Below are positions 8,147 to 15,725 of a stretch of DNA of 18,124 nucleotides, one piece after another. How positions within the stretch are numbered: the stretch's first letter is position 1; each line of letters starts with the position of its first letter. The notes beneath the pieces were generated by a model that did no database searches, was not told the DNA's origin, and saw only the letters and a list, made by a program, of their open reading frames with translations. The stretch is taken from contig JBDTMC010000117.1 of the NCBI GenBank assembly GCA_039934475.1, positions 1-18,124 of the forward strand. Direction: 5' to 3'. Source of the stretch: JBDTMC01 sp039934475. Its GTDB lineage: Bacteria > Acidobacteriota > Terriglobia > Bryobacterales > Bryobacteraceae. The position numbers and the translations under genes were made by a program.

Positions 8147-8665
8147 ATGGACCTCATCCAAATCATCGACGCATCGACCGCGGAAGTAAAGCGCCGCAGC
8201 GGCGCCTGGGTCGTGTGCGGTCCGGGATGCAGCAGTTGCTGCCTGGGTCCATTCGCGATCAACGAATTGGACGCCATCCGCCTGCAGGCCGGGCTGACCG
8301 ATTTGACAGGCACAGATCCGCTCCGCGCCGGCCGAATCCGTCAGCGCACGAAAGAGTACTTGCGAAAAGCTAGCCAGCCCGGGTTCAATGATGAGCCCTG
8401 TCCGGTGCTGGACCCCGGGTCCGGCGCCTGCGACCTATACTCGGCACGACCGGTGATTTGTCGCGTCTTCGGGCCGGCCGCTTATACCAAACGCGGCGTG
8501 CTACGTTCTTGTGAGCTCTGTTATAAAGGCGCGACTGAAGAAGAGATCGCCGCGTGCGCCGTGGAAATTGACCCGGACGGCGTTGAGGACAAGTTACTGG
8601 CGGCGATGGATATCCCTGGCGGCCATCAACCGATGCTGATCGCCGATGCGCTCGCCGCCTGGTAA
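8147..8665 (+). CDS. YkgJ-family (UPF0153) cysteine-cluster protein
   Basis: The 172-residue protein carries the YkgJ pattern: CGPGCSSCCLGPFAI with C24, C28, C31 and C32, then C85 (EPCPVL), C95 (ACDLYSARP), C105 (ICRVFG), and C122/C125 (SCELC). The family is thought to bind zinc or an Fe-S cluster. Its function is not settled; some members are linked to protein modification or maturation. No signal peptide is present, so it should be cytoplasmic. It starts 5 bases after the fucosidase stop and may be translated from the same message, though a functional link is not obvious. Its 3' end overlaps the convergent ankyrin gene by 40 bases. Confidence 0.88.
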   Translation: MDLIQIIDASTAEVKRRSGAWVVCGPGCSSCCLGPFAINELDAIRLQAGLTDLTGTDPLRAGRIRQRTKEYLRKASQPGFNDEPCPVLDPGSGACDLYSARPVICRVFGPAAYTKRGVLRSCELCYKGATEEEIAACAVEIDPDGVEDKLLAAMDIPGGHQPMLIADALAAW

Positions 8666-9120
8666 GTCTCCAGCAGCTTCACAACGGCCAAGGCGTCTTC
8701 CCCGCCCTTCCTGGCATGAGCGATCATCGGAATCTTATGCGGCCCTAGCGACTTATGGATATCGGGGAAAGCGGCCAGCGCGGCTTTGAGGATATCCACC
8801 TTGCCGAGCATAGCGGCGGCGAACATATCCAGCCGAGCGCCTTTCTCGATAAGGAACAGGGCGATATCGCGCCGGCCCATGTGAGAAGCGCCGCCAAGTG
8901 CGGTTTCGAAGTCGCCTCCGCCCCAATCCCACGTGGCATTCAGCAGCGCCGGACGCGCCGCAAGCATCGTCTGGACCTTTTCCAAATCGTTGTGTCCCGC
9001 GATGACGAACTCCTTCACCAGGGCCTGTTCAACGGCAGCCGGACGTTCGGTGGTTGTCTGCGGCAGCAGCGGGAGCGGAGCCGCGAAACTGGCAATAAGC
9101 ACACTTCGGCGCGAATGCAT
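8626..9120 (-). CDS. Exported ankyrin-repeat protein
   Basis: The 164-residue protein begins with an Arg-rich exported leader (MHSRRSVLIASFAAPLPLLPQ) that could be Tat or Sec type. Ankyrin-like helical repeats follow: KEFVIAGHNDLEKVQTMLAARP, then ETALGGASHMGRRDIALFLIEKGARLDMF, AAAMLGKVDILKAALAAFPD, and a final degenerate unit to ALAVVKLLETYQ. Such short ankyrin proteins bind protein partners; none can be named here. Related proteins in Acidobacteria and Planctomycetes have the same leader plus three to four repeats. The gene converges on the YkgJ-type gene with a 40-base overlap of the coding ends. Confidence 0.8.
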   Translation of the reverse strand: MHSRRSVLIASFAAPLPLLPQTTTERPAAVEQALVKEFVIAGHNDLEKVQTMLAARPALLNATWDWGGGDFETALGGASHMGRRDIALFLIEKGARLDMFAAAMLGKVDILKAALAAFPDIHKSLGPHKIPMIAHARKGGEDALAVVKLLETYQAASASAISIG

Positions 9121-9247
9121 GACCCATTAGACGTGCGTGAGCAGATTTAGTTTGAGCCGAAGCCCAGTACTTGAAGCGTGTAACAAAACACCAAATGGAA
9201 CATTCGTACTATTGTCTCTTTAATCAGGCAGTTGCACCATTAGATCA

Positions 9248-9484
9248 ATGGGCGAATTCAACGATTCGATAACGCAGTTCACCGCCAGTTTAATGAAATT
9301 GCTGAGGGGTCACCGCAACGTGAAACACATGAGTTGCGATGGATGTGGAAGGTGGGTGCCGGCTGGAGATCTGGAGCCAATCGGAGACGGGACGCTGCGG
9401 GTCTGCGCGCTGTGCTATCCGATAGCCGTGCTCACGGTCCGAACTTCGCCACTGAGGGCGAGCGGCGAGGCGGCGTCAACGTAG
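9248..9484 (+). CDS. Small zinc-ribbon-like hypothetical protein
   Basis: This 78-residue ORF holds two CxxC pairs, C30/C33 (CDGC) and C53/C56 (CALC), 19 residues apart, as in short treble-clef or zinc-ribbon domains. The stretch between them (GRWVPAGDLEPIGDGTLRV) resembles zinc knuckles found in many small bacterial proteins. I do not recognise a named family. Start choice is uncertain: no Shine-Dalgarno precedes ATG 9248, and Met28 just before the first CxxC is an alternative. The stop is 17 bases from the convergent DUF4159 stop. A stretch of about 125 bases without a gene lies upstream and probably holds its promoter. Confidence 0.55.
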   Translation: MGEFNDSITQFTASLMKLLRGHRNVKHMSCDGCGRWVPAGDLEPIGDGTLRVCALCYPIAVLTVRTSPLRASGEAAST

Positions 9485-9501
9485 AGTCGCGTTCGATGGA
9501 A

Positions 9502-10335
9502 TCAATGCGTCATCGCATAAATCACGTAGTTCACTCCGAACCGGTACGCTAGTGTAGTCATGGCTTCCGGATATTCCGGCGAGTCGGCATATTCCCAGGC
9601 ATCACCCACATCGGTATTGAAATTAATTGCCACCACCATGCGGCCCTTGTCGTCGTAGATAGCCTTCCAAGCCGGCGTCGTTCCCTCCGGCTGTTCCACC
9701 GTGATTTCACCCCCAGGAGCGCGGCGTAAGTGACGTGTACCCGGGATGAAAGTGTGGTCCTTCTCAGTGATGTCGTAGAGCACGTGCATCACGGCATCAC
9801 CTTCGGCTAGATCGACGATCTGCTGATCGGGCATTACACGGGACATAGTGCTGCGAAACACGGCCCACTGATCCGGCCCCCAGAAGTCGTCAACCACCAG
9901 AAATCCACCGCGCTGCAAATATTCGCGAAGGCGCAGGCATTCTACATCGCTCAAGTCCCACCAACCGGCTTGGGTCGCGTAGATCCAGGGATAGTCGAAG
10001 ATGCGATCGTCGGTCAGCCCGGCGTGCTCCGGCGTCGCGGTATCGATGCGCGTAAGACGTTGAATGCCGGTGGAGAAGTGTTCATCGGCGTCCGGCCAGT
10101 CCATCATCCACCAGCCTTCGCCAACGGCGCTGCGCGAAGCGTAACTGAAGCGCCGGTGCACTTGCGGAAGGTCGGTATACTCCAGCCTCAGGAAGTGGAA
10201 ATCGCCTTTTTGCGGAAAGGTGGCGCGCTGGCCATCTGAGTGTTTGATGATGCCGCCATAGCGTTGCGCCAGGGCGAGCCCGCTTACCGTCACCAGCAGA
10301 ACCGCGAACTGGAGGCGGCGCGCCGTCAACAGCAT
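9502..10335 (-). CDS. Secreted DUF4159 protein
   Basis: Starting at ATG 10335 gives 277 residues with a signal peptide (MLLTARRLQFAVLLVTVSGLALAQ). The in-frame ATG at 10437 would add 34 residues without hydrophobic character before that signal, so I prefer the inner start. The DUF4159 features are FLRLEYTDLP near 48-57, WMMDWPDADEHFS near 76-88, DYPWIYATQAGWWDLSD near 114-130, and the strongly conserved LQRGGFLVVDDFWG near 140-153. The fold is expected to be class I glutamine-amidotransferase-like, without evidence for catalysis. The family is common in Acidobacteria and Planctomycetes, often near MoxR/DUF58 genes, but none is present here. Function is unknown. Confidence 0.85.
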   Translation of the reverse strand: MLLTARRLQFAVLLVTVSGLALAQRYGGIIKHSDGQRATFPQKGDFHFLRLEYTDLPQVHRRFSYASRSAVGEGWWMMDWPDADEHFSTGIQRLTRIDTATPEHAGLTDDRIFDYPWIYATQAGWWDLSDVECLRLREYLQRGGFLVVDDFWGPDQWAVFRSTMSRVMPDQQIVDLAEGDAVMHVLYDITEKDHTFIPGTRHLRRAPGGEITVEQPEGTTPAWKAIYDDKGRMVVAINFNTDVGDAWEYADSPEYPEAMTTLAYRFGVNYVIYAMTH

Positions 10336-10509
10336 TTCTTGATTGTGGAGGCACCGCGCTCTATCGTCAATCGCCGGCACGGGTCGGCAGCGGACTGGCC
10401 AGGCAATCGTTTGGCGGTGTTCACCTGATCGGTACACCTCATCAGCGGCTCTCCCGCTTCCCGTTACGCGGCCGCGCGCGGTTCAACGCTCGTGCTCTAC
10501 TGCGCAGGG

Positions 10510-11412
10510 TCAGCGGCTGACTGCCTCACGTGGAAAACGTTCATCTAGCAGCTTCAGAAACGCGATCATCGCAGGCGATTGCCACTTATCTTTGTGCCAC
10601 GCCGCCAGCGTATGCATCTCCAGGCGCGGCCCGGTCCAGCGCAGAGCCGCCAACCGTCCGGATGCCAATTCCGCCTCCGCTGTGATTCGCGGCAGATAGG
10701 CGATGCCGATCCCCAGGGCCGCACATTGCTTGATTGCTTCGACACTCGTAAAGGTCAGCGTAGCCGCAGGCTGAACGCCGCCGCGCGCCAATAACTGCTC
10801 CAGCTTGTTTCGGTACGAGCAGTCCTCCTCAGTTAGTAACATCGTCTCCGTCTGTAAGTCGCGCAGGGCAACATCGTCGCGGGTACTGAGCGGATTGCCA
10901 GGGTGTGCCAACAACACCATCGGCTCCTTGCATAGCGTCTCCACGTGCAAGCGCGCCTGGTGCGGAAAGTCGCTGATCGTGAGTACCAAGTCTACACCGC
11001 CCCGCACCAGCAGATTCCACAATTTGGCACAGGACTCAGCGGAAAAGTTCAGCTCGATGGCAGGGTAGCGCTCCCGCAGCGCCTGCAGCACAAGAGGCAG
11101 ACGGTATGTGAGTACGGACTCCGGCACGCCGATCCGCAGCAGGCCCCGCGGTTCTTCGCCCACGGAGACGGCAACCTTTGCCTCTTCCAACAGCCCAAGC
11201 ACCCGCTCCGCGTATTGAACCAGGCGCCGGCCGTGTTCCGTCAGCCGCACCTGCTTGCCCAGCCGCTCAAACAGCGCGACACCCAGTTCAGTCTCCAACG
11301 CGCGGATTTGCACCGTCACGTTCGATTGCACGCAGTGAACGCGTTCGGCCGTGCGCGTGAAATTCAGCTCATCGGCGAGGACGCGAAAGATCTCCAGTTG
11401 ACGAAATTCCAT
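10510..11412 (-). CDS. LysR-family transcriptional regulator
   Basis: The 300-residue protein has the standard length and architecture. An N-terminal winged helix-turn-helix spans 1-60 (MEFRQLEIFRVLADELNFTRTAERVHCVQSNVTVQIRALE as one region, key residues F18, T19, A22, Q29, S30, V32). A linker helix follows, then a substrate-binding domain from about 90 to 295 (RGLLRIGVPES, VDLVLTISDF, GIGIAYLPR). It resembles regulators with a small organic effector; the effector cannot be named. It is divergent from the gene for the HELLH protein, 56 bases apart, with an imperfect dyad in between. By the usual LysR logic it may control that gene and the racemase-like gene after it, as well as itself. The start at ATG 11412 fits the family N-terminus exactly. 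Confidence 0.93.
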   Translation of the reverse strand: MEFRQLEIFRVLADELNFTRTAERVHCVQSNVTVQIRALETELGVALFERLGKQVRLTEHGRRLVQYAERVLGLLEEAKVAVSVGEEPRGLLRIGVPESVLTYRLPLVLQALRERYPAIELNFSAESCAKLWNLLVRGGVDLVLTISDFPHQARLHVETLCKEPMVLLAHPGNPLSTRDDVALRDLQTETMLLTEEDCSYRNKLEQLLARGGVQPAATLTFTSVEAIKQCAALGIGIAYLPRITAEAELASGRLAALRWTGPRLEMHTLAAWHKDKWQSPAMIAFLKLLDERFPREAVSR

Positions 11413-11424
11413 AAAGCTCTATCA

Positions 11425-11442
11425 ATCGTTTTCAAGAATGAT
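11425..11442. promoter_or_regulatory. Imperfect dyad in the LysR divergent intergenic region
   Basis: The 18-base segment ATCGTTTTCAAGAATGAT reads the same as its complement at 12 of 18 positions and contains T and A spacing compatible with LysR boxes. A further pair GCTATC (11444-11449) and GATAGC (11471-11476) overlaps the start of the divergent gene. Both sit in the only 56-base gap where the LysR protein would be expected to bind. Symmetry is incomplete, so this is tentative. Confidence 0.3.
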
Positions 11443-11468
11443 CGCTATCTCAACAATGCATTGGACTG

Positions 11469-11984
11469 ATGATAGCAAGGGCCGTACGATCAGTCCAGAT
11501 GCTACCGCTTGTCTTGAGTCTGATCACACAGGGATCCGTAGTTATCACGTTTGCGGTTCCGCCTCCTGCGGCATTGGTACGCGACTTACTCAGAGACCTC
11601 AACGGTCATTCGGTGGAAAGGTCGTACTGGAGATTTTCTCTACACGACAAACAATCCCGGCAGGAGTGGACTGGTCCTGCCGTTGTAGTAGAGGTCACAG
11701 GCTCATGCCGTGTGCCGGAGGAGGAAGTACGCTGGCGGCGCTCACCGCTGGGCTCGGTTCAAGTCGTCGATGGAGAGTGGCAGCCCTTTGTCCATGTCGA
11801 TTGCGGACGCATCGCAGAACTCGTCCTCCGAACAGGCGGGCTGGGGCGTCAGGAAGAGAAACTCGCGCGGGCCCTGGCATTGGTGATCCGTCACGAGTTG
11901 CTGCATTTGATCCGGCAAAGCCGTGTACACGACGTAAAGGGCGAGTTCAGGTCCAGCATTCCGGCTCGCGAATGCGTCCAGTAG
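11469..11984 (+). CDS. Small exported HELLH-motif protein, possible zinc metallopeptidase
   Basis: The 171-residue ORF starts with a hydrophobic export signal (about 10-31). Its middle part is charged and Trp-containing. The C-terminal third carries RALALVIRHELLHLI with H142-E143-x-x-H146 and a further His at 154 (HExxH followed by H eight residues on). This HExxH plus third His resembles gluzincin/metzincin-like sites, and I recall similar small exported proteins in Acidobacteria with an AHELGHLL...H segment. Here the Gly after the second position is Leu, and no downstream Met-turn can be seen, so activity is uncertain. The gene is divergent from lysR and ends 27 bases before the racemase-like gene, which suggests co-transcription. 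ATG 11469 overlaps a partial inverted repeat. Met11 is an alternative start. Confidence 0.6.
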   Translation: MIARAVRSVQMLPLVLSLITQGSVVITFAVPPPAALVRDLLRDLNGHSVERSYWRFSLHDKQSRQEWTGPAVVVEVTGSCRVPEEEVRWRRSPLGSVQVVDGEWQPFVHVDCGRIAELVLRTGGLGRQEEKLARALALVIRHELLHLIRQSRVHDVKGEFRSSIPARECVQ

Positions 11985-12011
11985 ACCCTTGGGAATGTCA
12001 GAATCTAAGCT

Positions 12012-12656
12012 ATGCGAAATCTCGGCCTGATCGGCGGCCTCGGGCCTGGCGCTACGGTCCACTACTATCAGCAGTTAGTGAAATCACTGCCGGGCGAGTT
12101 ACTCATCGTCCACGCGGATGTGGATCGGGTTTTAGGCGACGTCCAGCGCGGCGACCGCCAGGGGCTTGCGGATTATCTGGCGCGTCTCATCGACCGGCTC
12201 GCCAAAGGCGGTGCCACCGTGGCAGCCATCTCTGCGGTCACGCCTCACTTCTGCATCCGTGAATTGGAGAAGATTTCCGCCCTTCCGTTGATCGACATTG
12301 TTGAACAGACGAACACGGTGATCCGAGAGCGTGGATACCGTACCGTTGCGCTGTTCGGCACGCGCTTCGTGGTGCAGTCCAGTCTGTTTGGAATGCTCGA
12401 AGGCGTGGACGTGGTAGTGCCAGCTGAGGTGGAGCACATTCACGACGCCTATATGCAAATCGTCGGCGGTCAAACCGAAGGACGCGAGTTTCTGGCATCA
12501 CTGGCGCACCGCCTTCTGGTCGACGCCATACTCCTCGCCGGCACGGACCTCTCGCTGGTCTTCGATGAGGCCAATACGGATTTTCCACACGTCGACTGTG
12601 CGCGGGAGCACATTCGCGCCATTGTACGATCGCTCCATAGCGCTGCGCCGTCGTAA
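12012..12656 (+). CDS. Asp/Glu-racemase superfamily protein lacking both catalytic cysteines
   Basis: The 214-residue protein begins with the family signature MRNLGLIGGLGPGATVHYY. Its two half-domains each should end in a Cys motif. The first (usually CNTxH) reads AISAVTPHF at 72-80, so Ala75 replaces Cys and Val76 the Asn, while Thr77 and His79 remain. The second (usually GCTEL) reads LAGTDLSL at 175-182, with Gly177 in place of Cys. A Cys81 lies close to the first site but not at the standard position. Known aspartate and glutamate racemases use two cysteines as acid/base pair; some relatives use Thr and Cys. This member may be a non-racemase enzyme (isomerase, decarboxylase or hydantoin-like) or a binding protein. 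It sits after the HELLH gene and 37 bases before the Gfo/Idh gene. Confidence 0.82.
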   Translation: MRNLGLIGGLGPGATVHYYQQLVKSLPGELLIVHADVDRVLGDVQRGDRQGLADYLARLIDRLAKGGATVAAISAVTPHFCIRELEKISALPLIDIVEQTNTVIRERGYRTVALFGTRFVVQSSLFGMLEGVDVVVPAEVEHIHDAYMQIVGGQTEGREFLASLAHRLLVDAILLAGTDLSLVFDEANTDFPHVDCAREHIRAIVRSLHSAAPS

Positions 12657-12693
12657 TATACTGGCGGCATTGCGCGCTTCTGGAGCGTCAACC

Positions 12694-14043
12694 ATGCCAT
12701 CTGCCGCCAAGCCTTCGCGTCGCTATTTCCTGGGTGCTCTTACGGCCGCCTCCGCTACCCGCGTCCTGGGGGCCAATGACCGCGTACGCCTGGGTTTCAT
12801 TGGTTGCGGCCTCATCGGTCTACGCCACATCGCCGACTTCAAGAAGCTTCCCGACGCCGACCTCGCCGCCGTCTGCGACGCCTACGACTCCCGCCGCCAC
12901 TACGCCGTGGAAGCCTGCGGCTCCAACCCAAAGCAACACGCGGACTTTCGCCGTCTGCTTGAAGACAAGTCCATCGATGCCGTGGTCATCTCCACCCCCG
13001 ACCACTGGCATTGCCTGCAAACCCTGCTCGCCTGCGCCGCCGGCAAAGACGTCTATGTCGAGAAGCCCATGACGTTGTTCGTGCGCGAAGGCCGCTGGAT
13101 GACCGAGGCCGCCAAACGCTTCAACCGCATCGTGCTGGTGGGTACGCAGAACCGCAGCGGCGCGCACATGAAGGAAGTGATTCCCCTCTTCAAGAACGGC
13201 GAGCTAGGCAAGATTGTCAGCGTCAGGATCGGATCGTTCCGCAATGTGATGCCCGGTTTCGGACGTCCTCCCGCCTCTGACCCGCCGCCGGGCCTCGACT
13301 ACGATATGTGGCAGGGACCAGCGCCCAAGAAGCCGTACACCCTACACCGCTCGCTCTATCATTTCCGCTGGTTCTGGGACTACTCCGGCGGGCAGATGAC
13401 CAATCTCGGGGCGCATAACCTCGATTTTGTCCACTATCTACTCGGCGTGAAAGGTCCGGTGTCTGTATCGTCGAGCGGCGGCCGCTTTGCCCTTGAGGAC
13501 GATGGCGAAACGCCCGACACACAAGACGCAATCCTCGAATACCCGGGCTTCACCGTCGTTATCTCCATTCGTGAGGCTTCGGCCGGCCGCGCGCGTGGTG
13601 GCACCGAATTCTTTGGCACCAACGGCAGCATCCAGGTGGGCCGAGCCAACTACGAAACTTACCCCGATACCACCATCGCTCCGGAACGCCAGATTCCACC
13701 GTACTCGCACCCGCCCGGGCATCCGGAAGCGCCGGCGATCAAAGCGGAACCGCGGATGCGTTCGGCCAAGGGCGGACAACCCAATGGCGAACCCATAGAC
13801 ATCCACGCCGCGCACTTCATCGACATCGTCAAGAATCGCAAACCGCCCATCGCCGACGTCGAAAGCGGGCATCAGGTGGCGGCCGCCTGCCATCTGGCAA
13901 ATCTCTCCCTCAGGCTCGGGCGCCAACTCCGTTGGGATCCGGAGAAAGAGGAGATCATCGGCGACAAGGAAGCGTCGGCGCACCTCGTCCGGCCGTACCG
14001 CAAGCCGTGGGACGCCGAACTGAGAAGCTTGAACCTGTCATGA
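12694..14043 (+). CDS. Tat-exported Gfo/Idh/MocA-family oxidoreductase
   Basis: Starting at ATG 12694 gives 449 residues with a twin-arginine signal (KPSRRYFLG at 6-14, cleavage near 26). GGAG lies 8 bases before this start, which supports it over an upstream ATG at 12565. The Rossmann domain has GFIGCGLIG (34-42), STPDHWH (100-106) and the conserved EKP motif at 123-125, where Lys is the usual catalytic residue. The second domain includes GAHNLDFVHYLLG and the C-terminal helix around FIDIVKNRKPPIADVESGHQVAAACHLAN. The protein should be an NAD(P)-dependent sugar or cyclitol dehydrogenase-like enzyme acting in the periplasm with a tightly bound cofactor. Exported members are frequent in Acidobacteria and Planctomycetes. 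The MFS gene starts 20 bases after its stop, suggesting one operon for sugar-derived compounds. Confidence 0.93.
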   Translation: MPSAAKPSRRYFLGALTAASATRVLGANDRVRLGFIGCGLIGLRHIADFKKLPDADLAAVCDAYDSRRHYAVEACGSNPKQHADFRRLLEDKSIDAVVISTPDHWHCLQTLLACAAGKDVYVEKPMTLFVREGRWMTEAAKRFNRIVLVGTQNRSGAHMKEVIPLFKNGELGKIVSVRIGSFRNVMPGFGRPPASDPPPGLDYDMWQGPAPKKPYTLHRSLYHFRWFWDYSGGQMTNLGAHNLDFVHYLLGVKGPVSVSSSGGRFALEDDGETPDTQDAILEYPGFTVVISIREASAGRARGGTEFFGTNGSIQVGRANYETYPDTTIAPERQIPPYSHPPGHPEAPAIKAEPRMRSAKGGQPNGEPIDIHAAHFIDIVKNRKPPIADVESGHQVAAACHLANLSLRLGRQLRWDPEKEEIIGDKEASAHLVRPYRKPWDAELRSLNLS

Positions 14044-14063
14044 AGGGTCGCGTGTTTTCGTAG

Positions 14064-15269
14064 ATGGCACGTCCCTCTACCTGGCTGCCCGTCGTCACGA
14101 TGATGGGCGCCAGCCTCCTCTCTTACATCGACCGTCAGACGCTGGCCGTGCTGGCGCCCACCATTCTTCGCGACACCGGCCTGTCCGTGCAGCAATACGC
14201 CATCATTGTCAGTTGCTTCAGCCTTTTCTACATGGCAGGCAACCCCCTTTGGGGCTACTGGCTCGATCGCCTCGGCCTGCGGCGCGGCATGACCCTCTCC
14301 GTATCCCTGTGGACAGCCGCATCCGCCCTTCACGCTACGCTCTCCGGTTTCTGGGGTTTCTCCGCCGCCCGCGCCCTACTCGGTTTCGGCGAAGGAGCGA
14401 CATTCCCAGGTGGCTTGCGCACCGCAATGGACTCGCTGCCACCCCACAGGCAGTCACGCGGCATCGCCCTTGCCTACAGCGGCGGCTCCCTTGGAGCCAT
14501 CGTCACCCCGCTGCTCGTTACGCCCATCGCAGTCAGTTGGGGCTGGCGCGCGGCCTTCGTCTGCACCGGTGTCTTCGGCGCGGCGTGGCTGCTGTTGTGG
14601 CGCTTTGTGTCCCAACCTTCGCGCCTCCCACAACGCCATCACGAAGCCCAGGCAACTCCCCTTCCGCGGCTCACCGAAGGTCGCTTTTGGGCTCTCGTCT
14701 TCGGCTACGCCCTCGGAGCCATCCCTCTCAGCTATGTCCTCTATATAGCGCCGCTCTACCTCGGCAAAGTCCTGCACTACTCCCAATCGGACCTCGGCAA
14801 GGTGCTGTGGATCCCTCCCCTCGGCTGGGAAGTCGGCTATTTCTTCTGGGGCTGGGTGGCGGATCGCTTCGCCATGGCCGATCCCCGGCCGACACGGTTC
14901 TTCGTGCTCCTGGCCGTGCTCAGTCTTCCGCTCGCGCTGACGCCTCAGGCCGGCGCAGGCGCGGCAGTCCTCGCTCTTCTCTTCTTCGCCATGTTCGCCG
15001 CCGCCGGCTTCGTCGTATTCTCTCTGCGTAGCGGCGCGATGTCGTACCCGAGGGAACATACAGGACTGGTGGCAGGCATCGGCGCGGGCTCCTGGTCGGC
15101 CCTCGTTGCCATCGTCATGCCGCTCTTCGGATCGATGTTCGACCGAGGCCTGTACGCGGAATCCTTCCTGCTCGTCAGCCTGATTCCGCTAGCCGGGGCC
15201 GCTGGTTGGTGGTATGCGGGCCGAACCACCAGCGGCAGTGCGGTTACTGCCTCATCCCCGTTTTCCTGA
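14064..15269 (+). CDS. MFS transporter, hexuronate/organic-anion (ACS) type
   Basis: The 401-residue protein has about 12 predicted membrane helices. SYIDRQTLAVLAP near 20-32 and motif A-like GYWLDRLGLRRG at 64-75 are typical of the anion:cation symporter group that includes ExuT and related sugar-acid carriers. ARALLGFGEGATFPGG near 102-117 is another feature of this group. The central loop (about 190-205) is short. The likely role is proton- or Na-driven uptake of a sugar acid or similar anion across the inner membrane. It follows the Gfo/Idh gene by 20 bases and may supply or remove its substrate or product. The stop at 15267-15269 lies in a short inverted repeat CCTGA/TCAGG. Substrate cannot be read from the sequence. 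Confidence 0.9.
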   Translation: MARPSTWLPVVTMMGASLLSYIDRQTLAVLAPTILRDTGLSVQQYAIIVSCFSLFYMAGNPLWGYWLDRLGLRRGMTLSVSLWTAASALHATLSGFWGFSAARALLGFGEGATFPGGLRTAMDSLPPHRQSRGIALAYSGGSLGAIVTPLLVTPIAVSWGWRAAFVCTGVFGAAWLLLWRFVSQPSRLPQRHHEAQATPLPRLTEGRFWALVFGYALGAIPLSYVLYIAPLYLGKVLHYSQSDLGKVLWIPPLGWEVGYFFWGWVADRFAMADPRPTRFFVLLAVLSLPLALTPQAGAGAAVLALLFFAMFAAAGFVVFSLRSGAMSYPREHTGLVAGIGAGSWSALVAIVMPLFGSMFDRGLYAESFLLVSLIPLAGAAGWWYAGRTTSGSAVTASSPFS

Positions 15270-15540
15270 CATCAGGCAATCAGCGATTTCGCCTCTCCAA
15301 TGGCCTCGGCGTGCACCCGCCAGGATCCCCGGAAACGATCGCAGCACCACGTTTAACCGACGCCACGTCCGCCAACTCGCTCCCGCCGACTGCCCTGCCG
15401 GAGCGAATGGCTGGCCTACTTACGCCTACTACTTCTGGAAGTACTGCTGTCAGCAAAACACCGTCCAAGGCAGCTGGCCACCGAGGCACTACCCCACAAG
15501 CCGCGCCCTTAGGCCTCTCTCGACCGAAGATCTCCAATTT
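15270..15540. other. Gene-free stretch after the MFS gene
   Basis: Short ORFs exist in several frames on both strands (up to about 126 codons), but none has a recognisable domain, a good ribosome binding site or consistent composition. I see no RNA gene or mobile element. It is GC-rich like the coding DNA, unlike the AT-rich segment that follows, and may be a decayed gene remnant or long untranslated region. Confidence 0.5.
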
Positions 15541-15550
15541 AAATAAAAAT

Positions 15551-15608
15551 AGTACTAGACGTAAGGTGGATTATCGTGGAAAATAGTCCTATTCCTTACG
15601 TTGGTACT
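15551..15608. repeat. Long interrupted inverted repeat in an AT-rich island
   Basis: Left arm AGTAC-TAG-ACGTAAGG (15551-15566) and right arm CCTTACGT-TG-GTACT (15594-15608) pair over 8 plus 5 bases around a small internal mismatch. The 27-base centre contains a second small inverted repeat AATAG-TC-CTATT (15582-15593). The DNA from about 15535 is strikingly AT-rich compared with its surroundings. It could be an operator or promoter region for the downstream glycosyltransferases, or a strong transcript hairpin. No promoter can be fixed with certainty. Confidence 0.5.
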
Positions 15609-15633
15609 TACATTACTTCCAGCGACGGGAGAG

Positions 15634-15653
15634 GGTTGGTTTGGTCACCAACC
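15634..15653 (+). repeat. Hairpin in the leader of glycosyltransferase A
   Basis: Perfect 7-base arms GGTTGGT and ACCAACC enclose the 6-base loop TTGGTC. It is the first of three closely spaced stems between the AT-rich island and the gene. Operator or transcript structure cannot be distinguished. Confidence 0.45.
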
Positions 15654-15682
15654 AGATGCTTATTCAATCGGGCAATGAAAGA

Positions 15683-15704
15683 GAGTCGCCCACCGAGGCG
15701 ACTC
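15683..15704 (+). repeat. Hairpin sharing its design with the one before glycosyltransferase B
   Basis: Perfect 8-base arms GAGTCGCC and GGCGACTC enclose the loop CACCGA. The hairpin at 17376-17395 has arms GAGCACC and GGTGCTC around CAATGA. Both have a preceding GA, GAG...CTC ends, CC/GG closing pairs, a 6-base loop CANNGA and CTCC at the 3' side, while the middle of the stem differs with pairing kept. No T-run follows, so it is not a classic terminator. Confidence 0.5.
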
Positions 15705-15725
15705 CGGCTTTATGTCGAACTGTAA

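Noticed and set aside
11438..12262. Plus-strand ORF of 274 codons over the HELLH and racemase-like genes
   Set aside because: It crosses two better-supported genes in another frame and its composition (Arg, Pro, Gly, Ser rich) is that of a shadow frame.
15206..15586. ORFs in the gap after the MFS gene, including an aromatic- and Cys-containing segment at about 15415-15480
   Set aside because: No ribosome binding site, no domain and several overlapping frames of similar length on both strands; a peptide precursor could not be supported.
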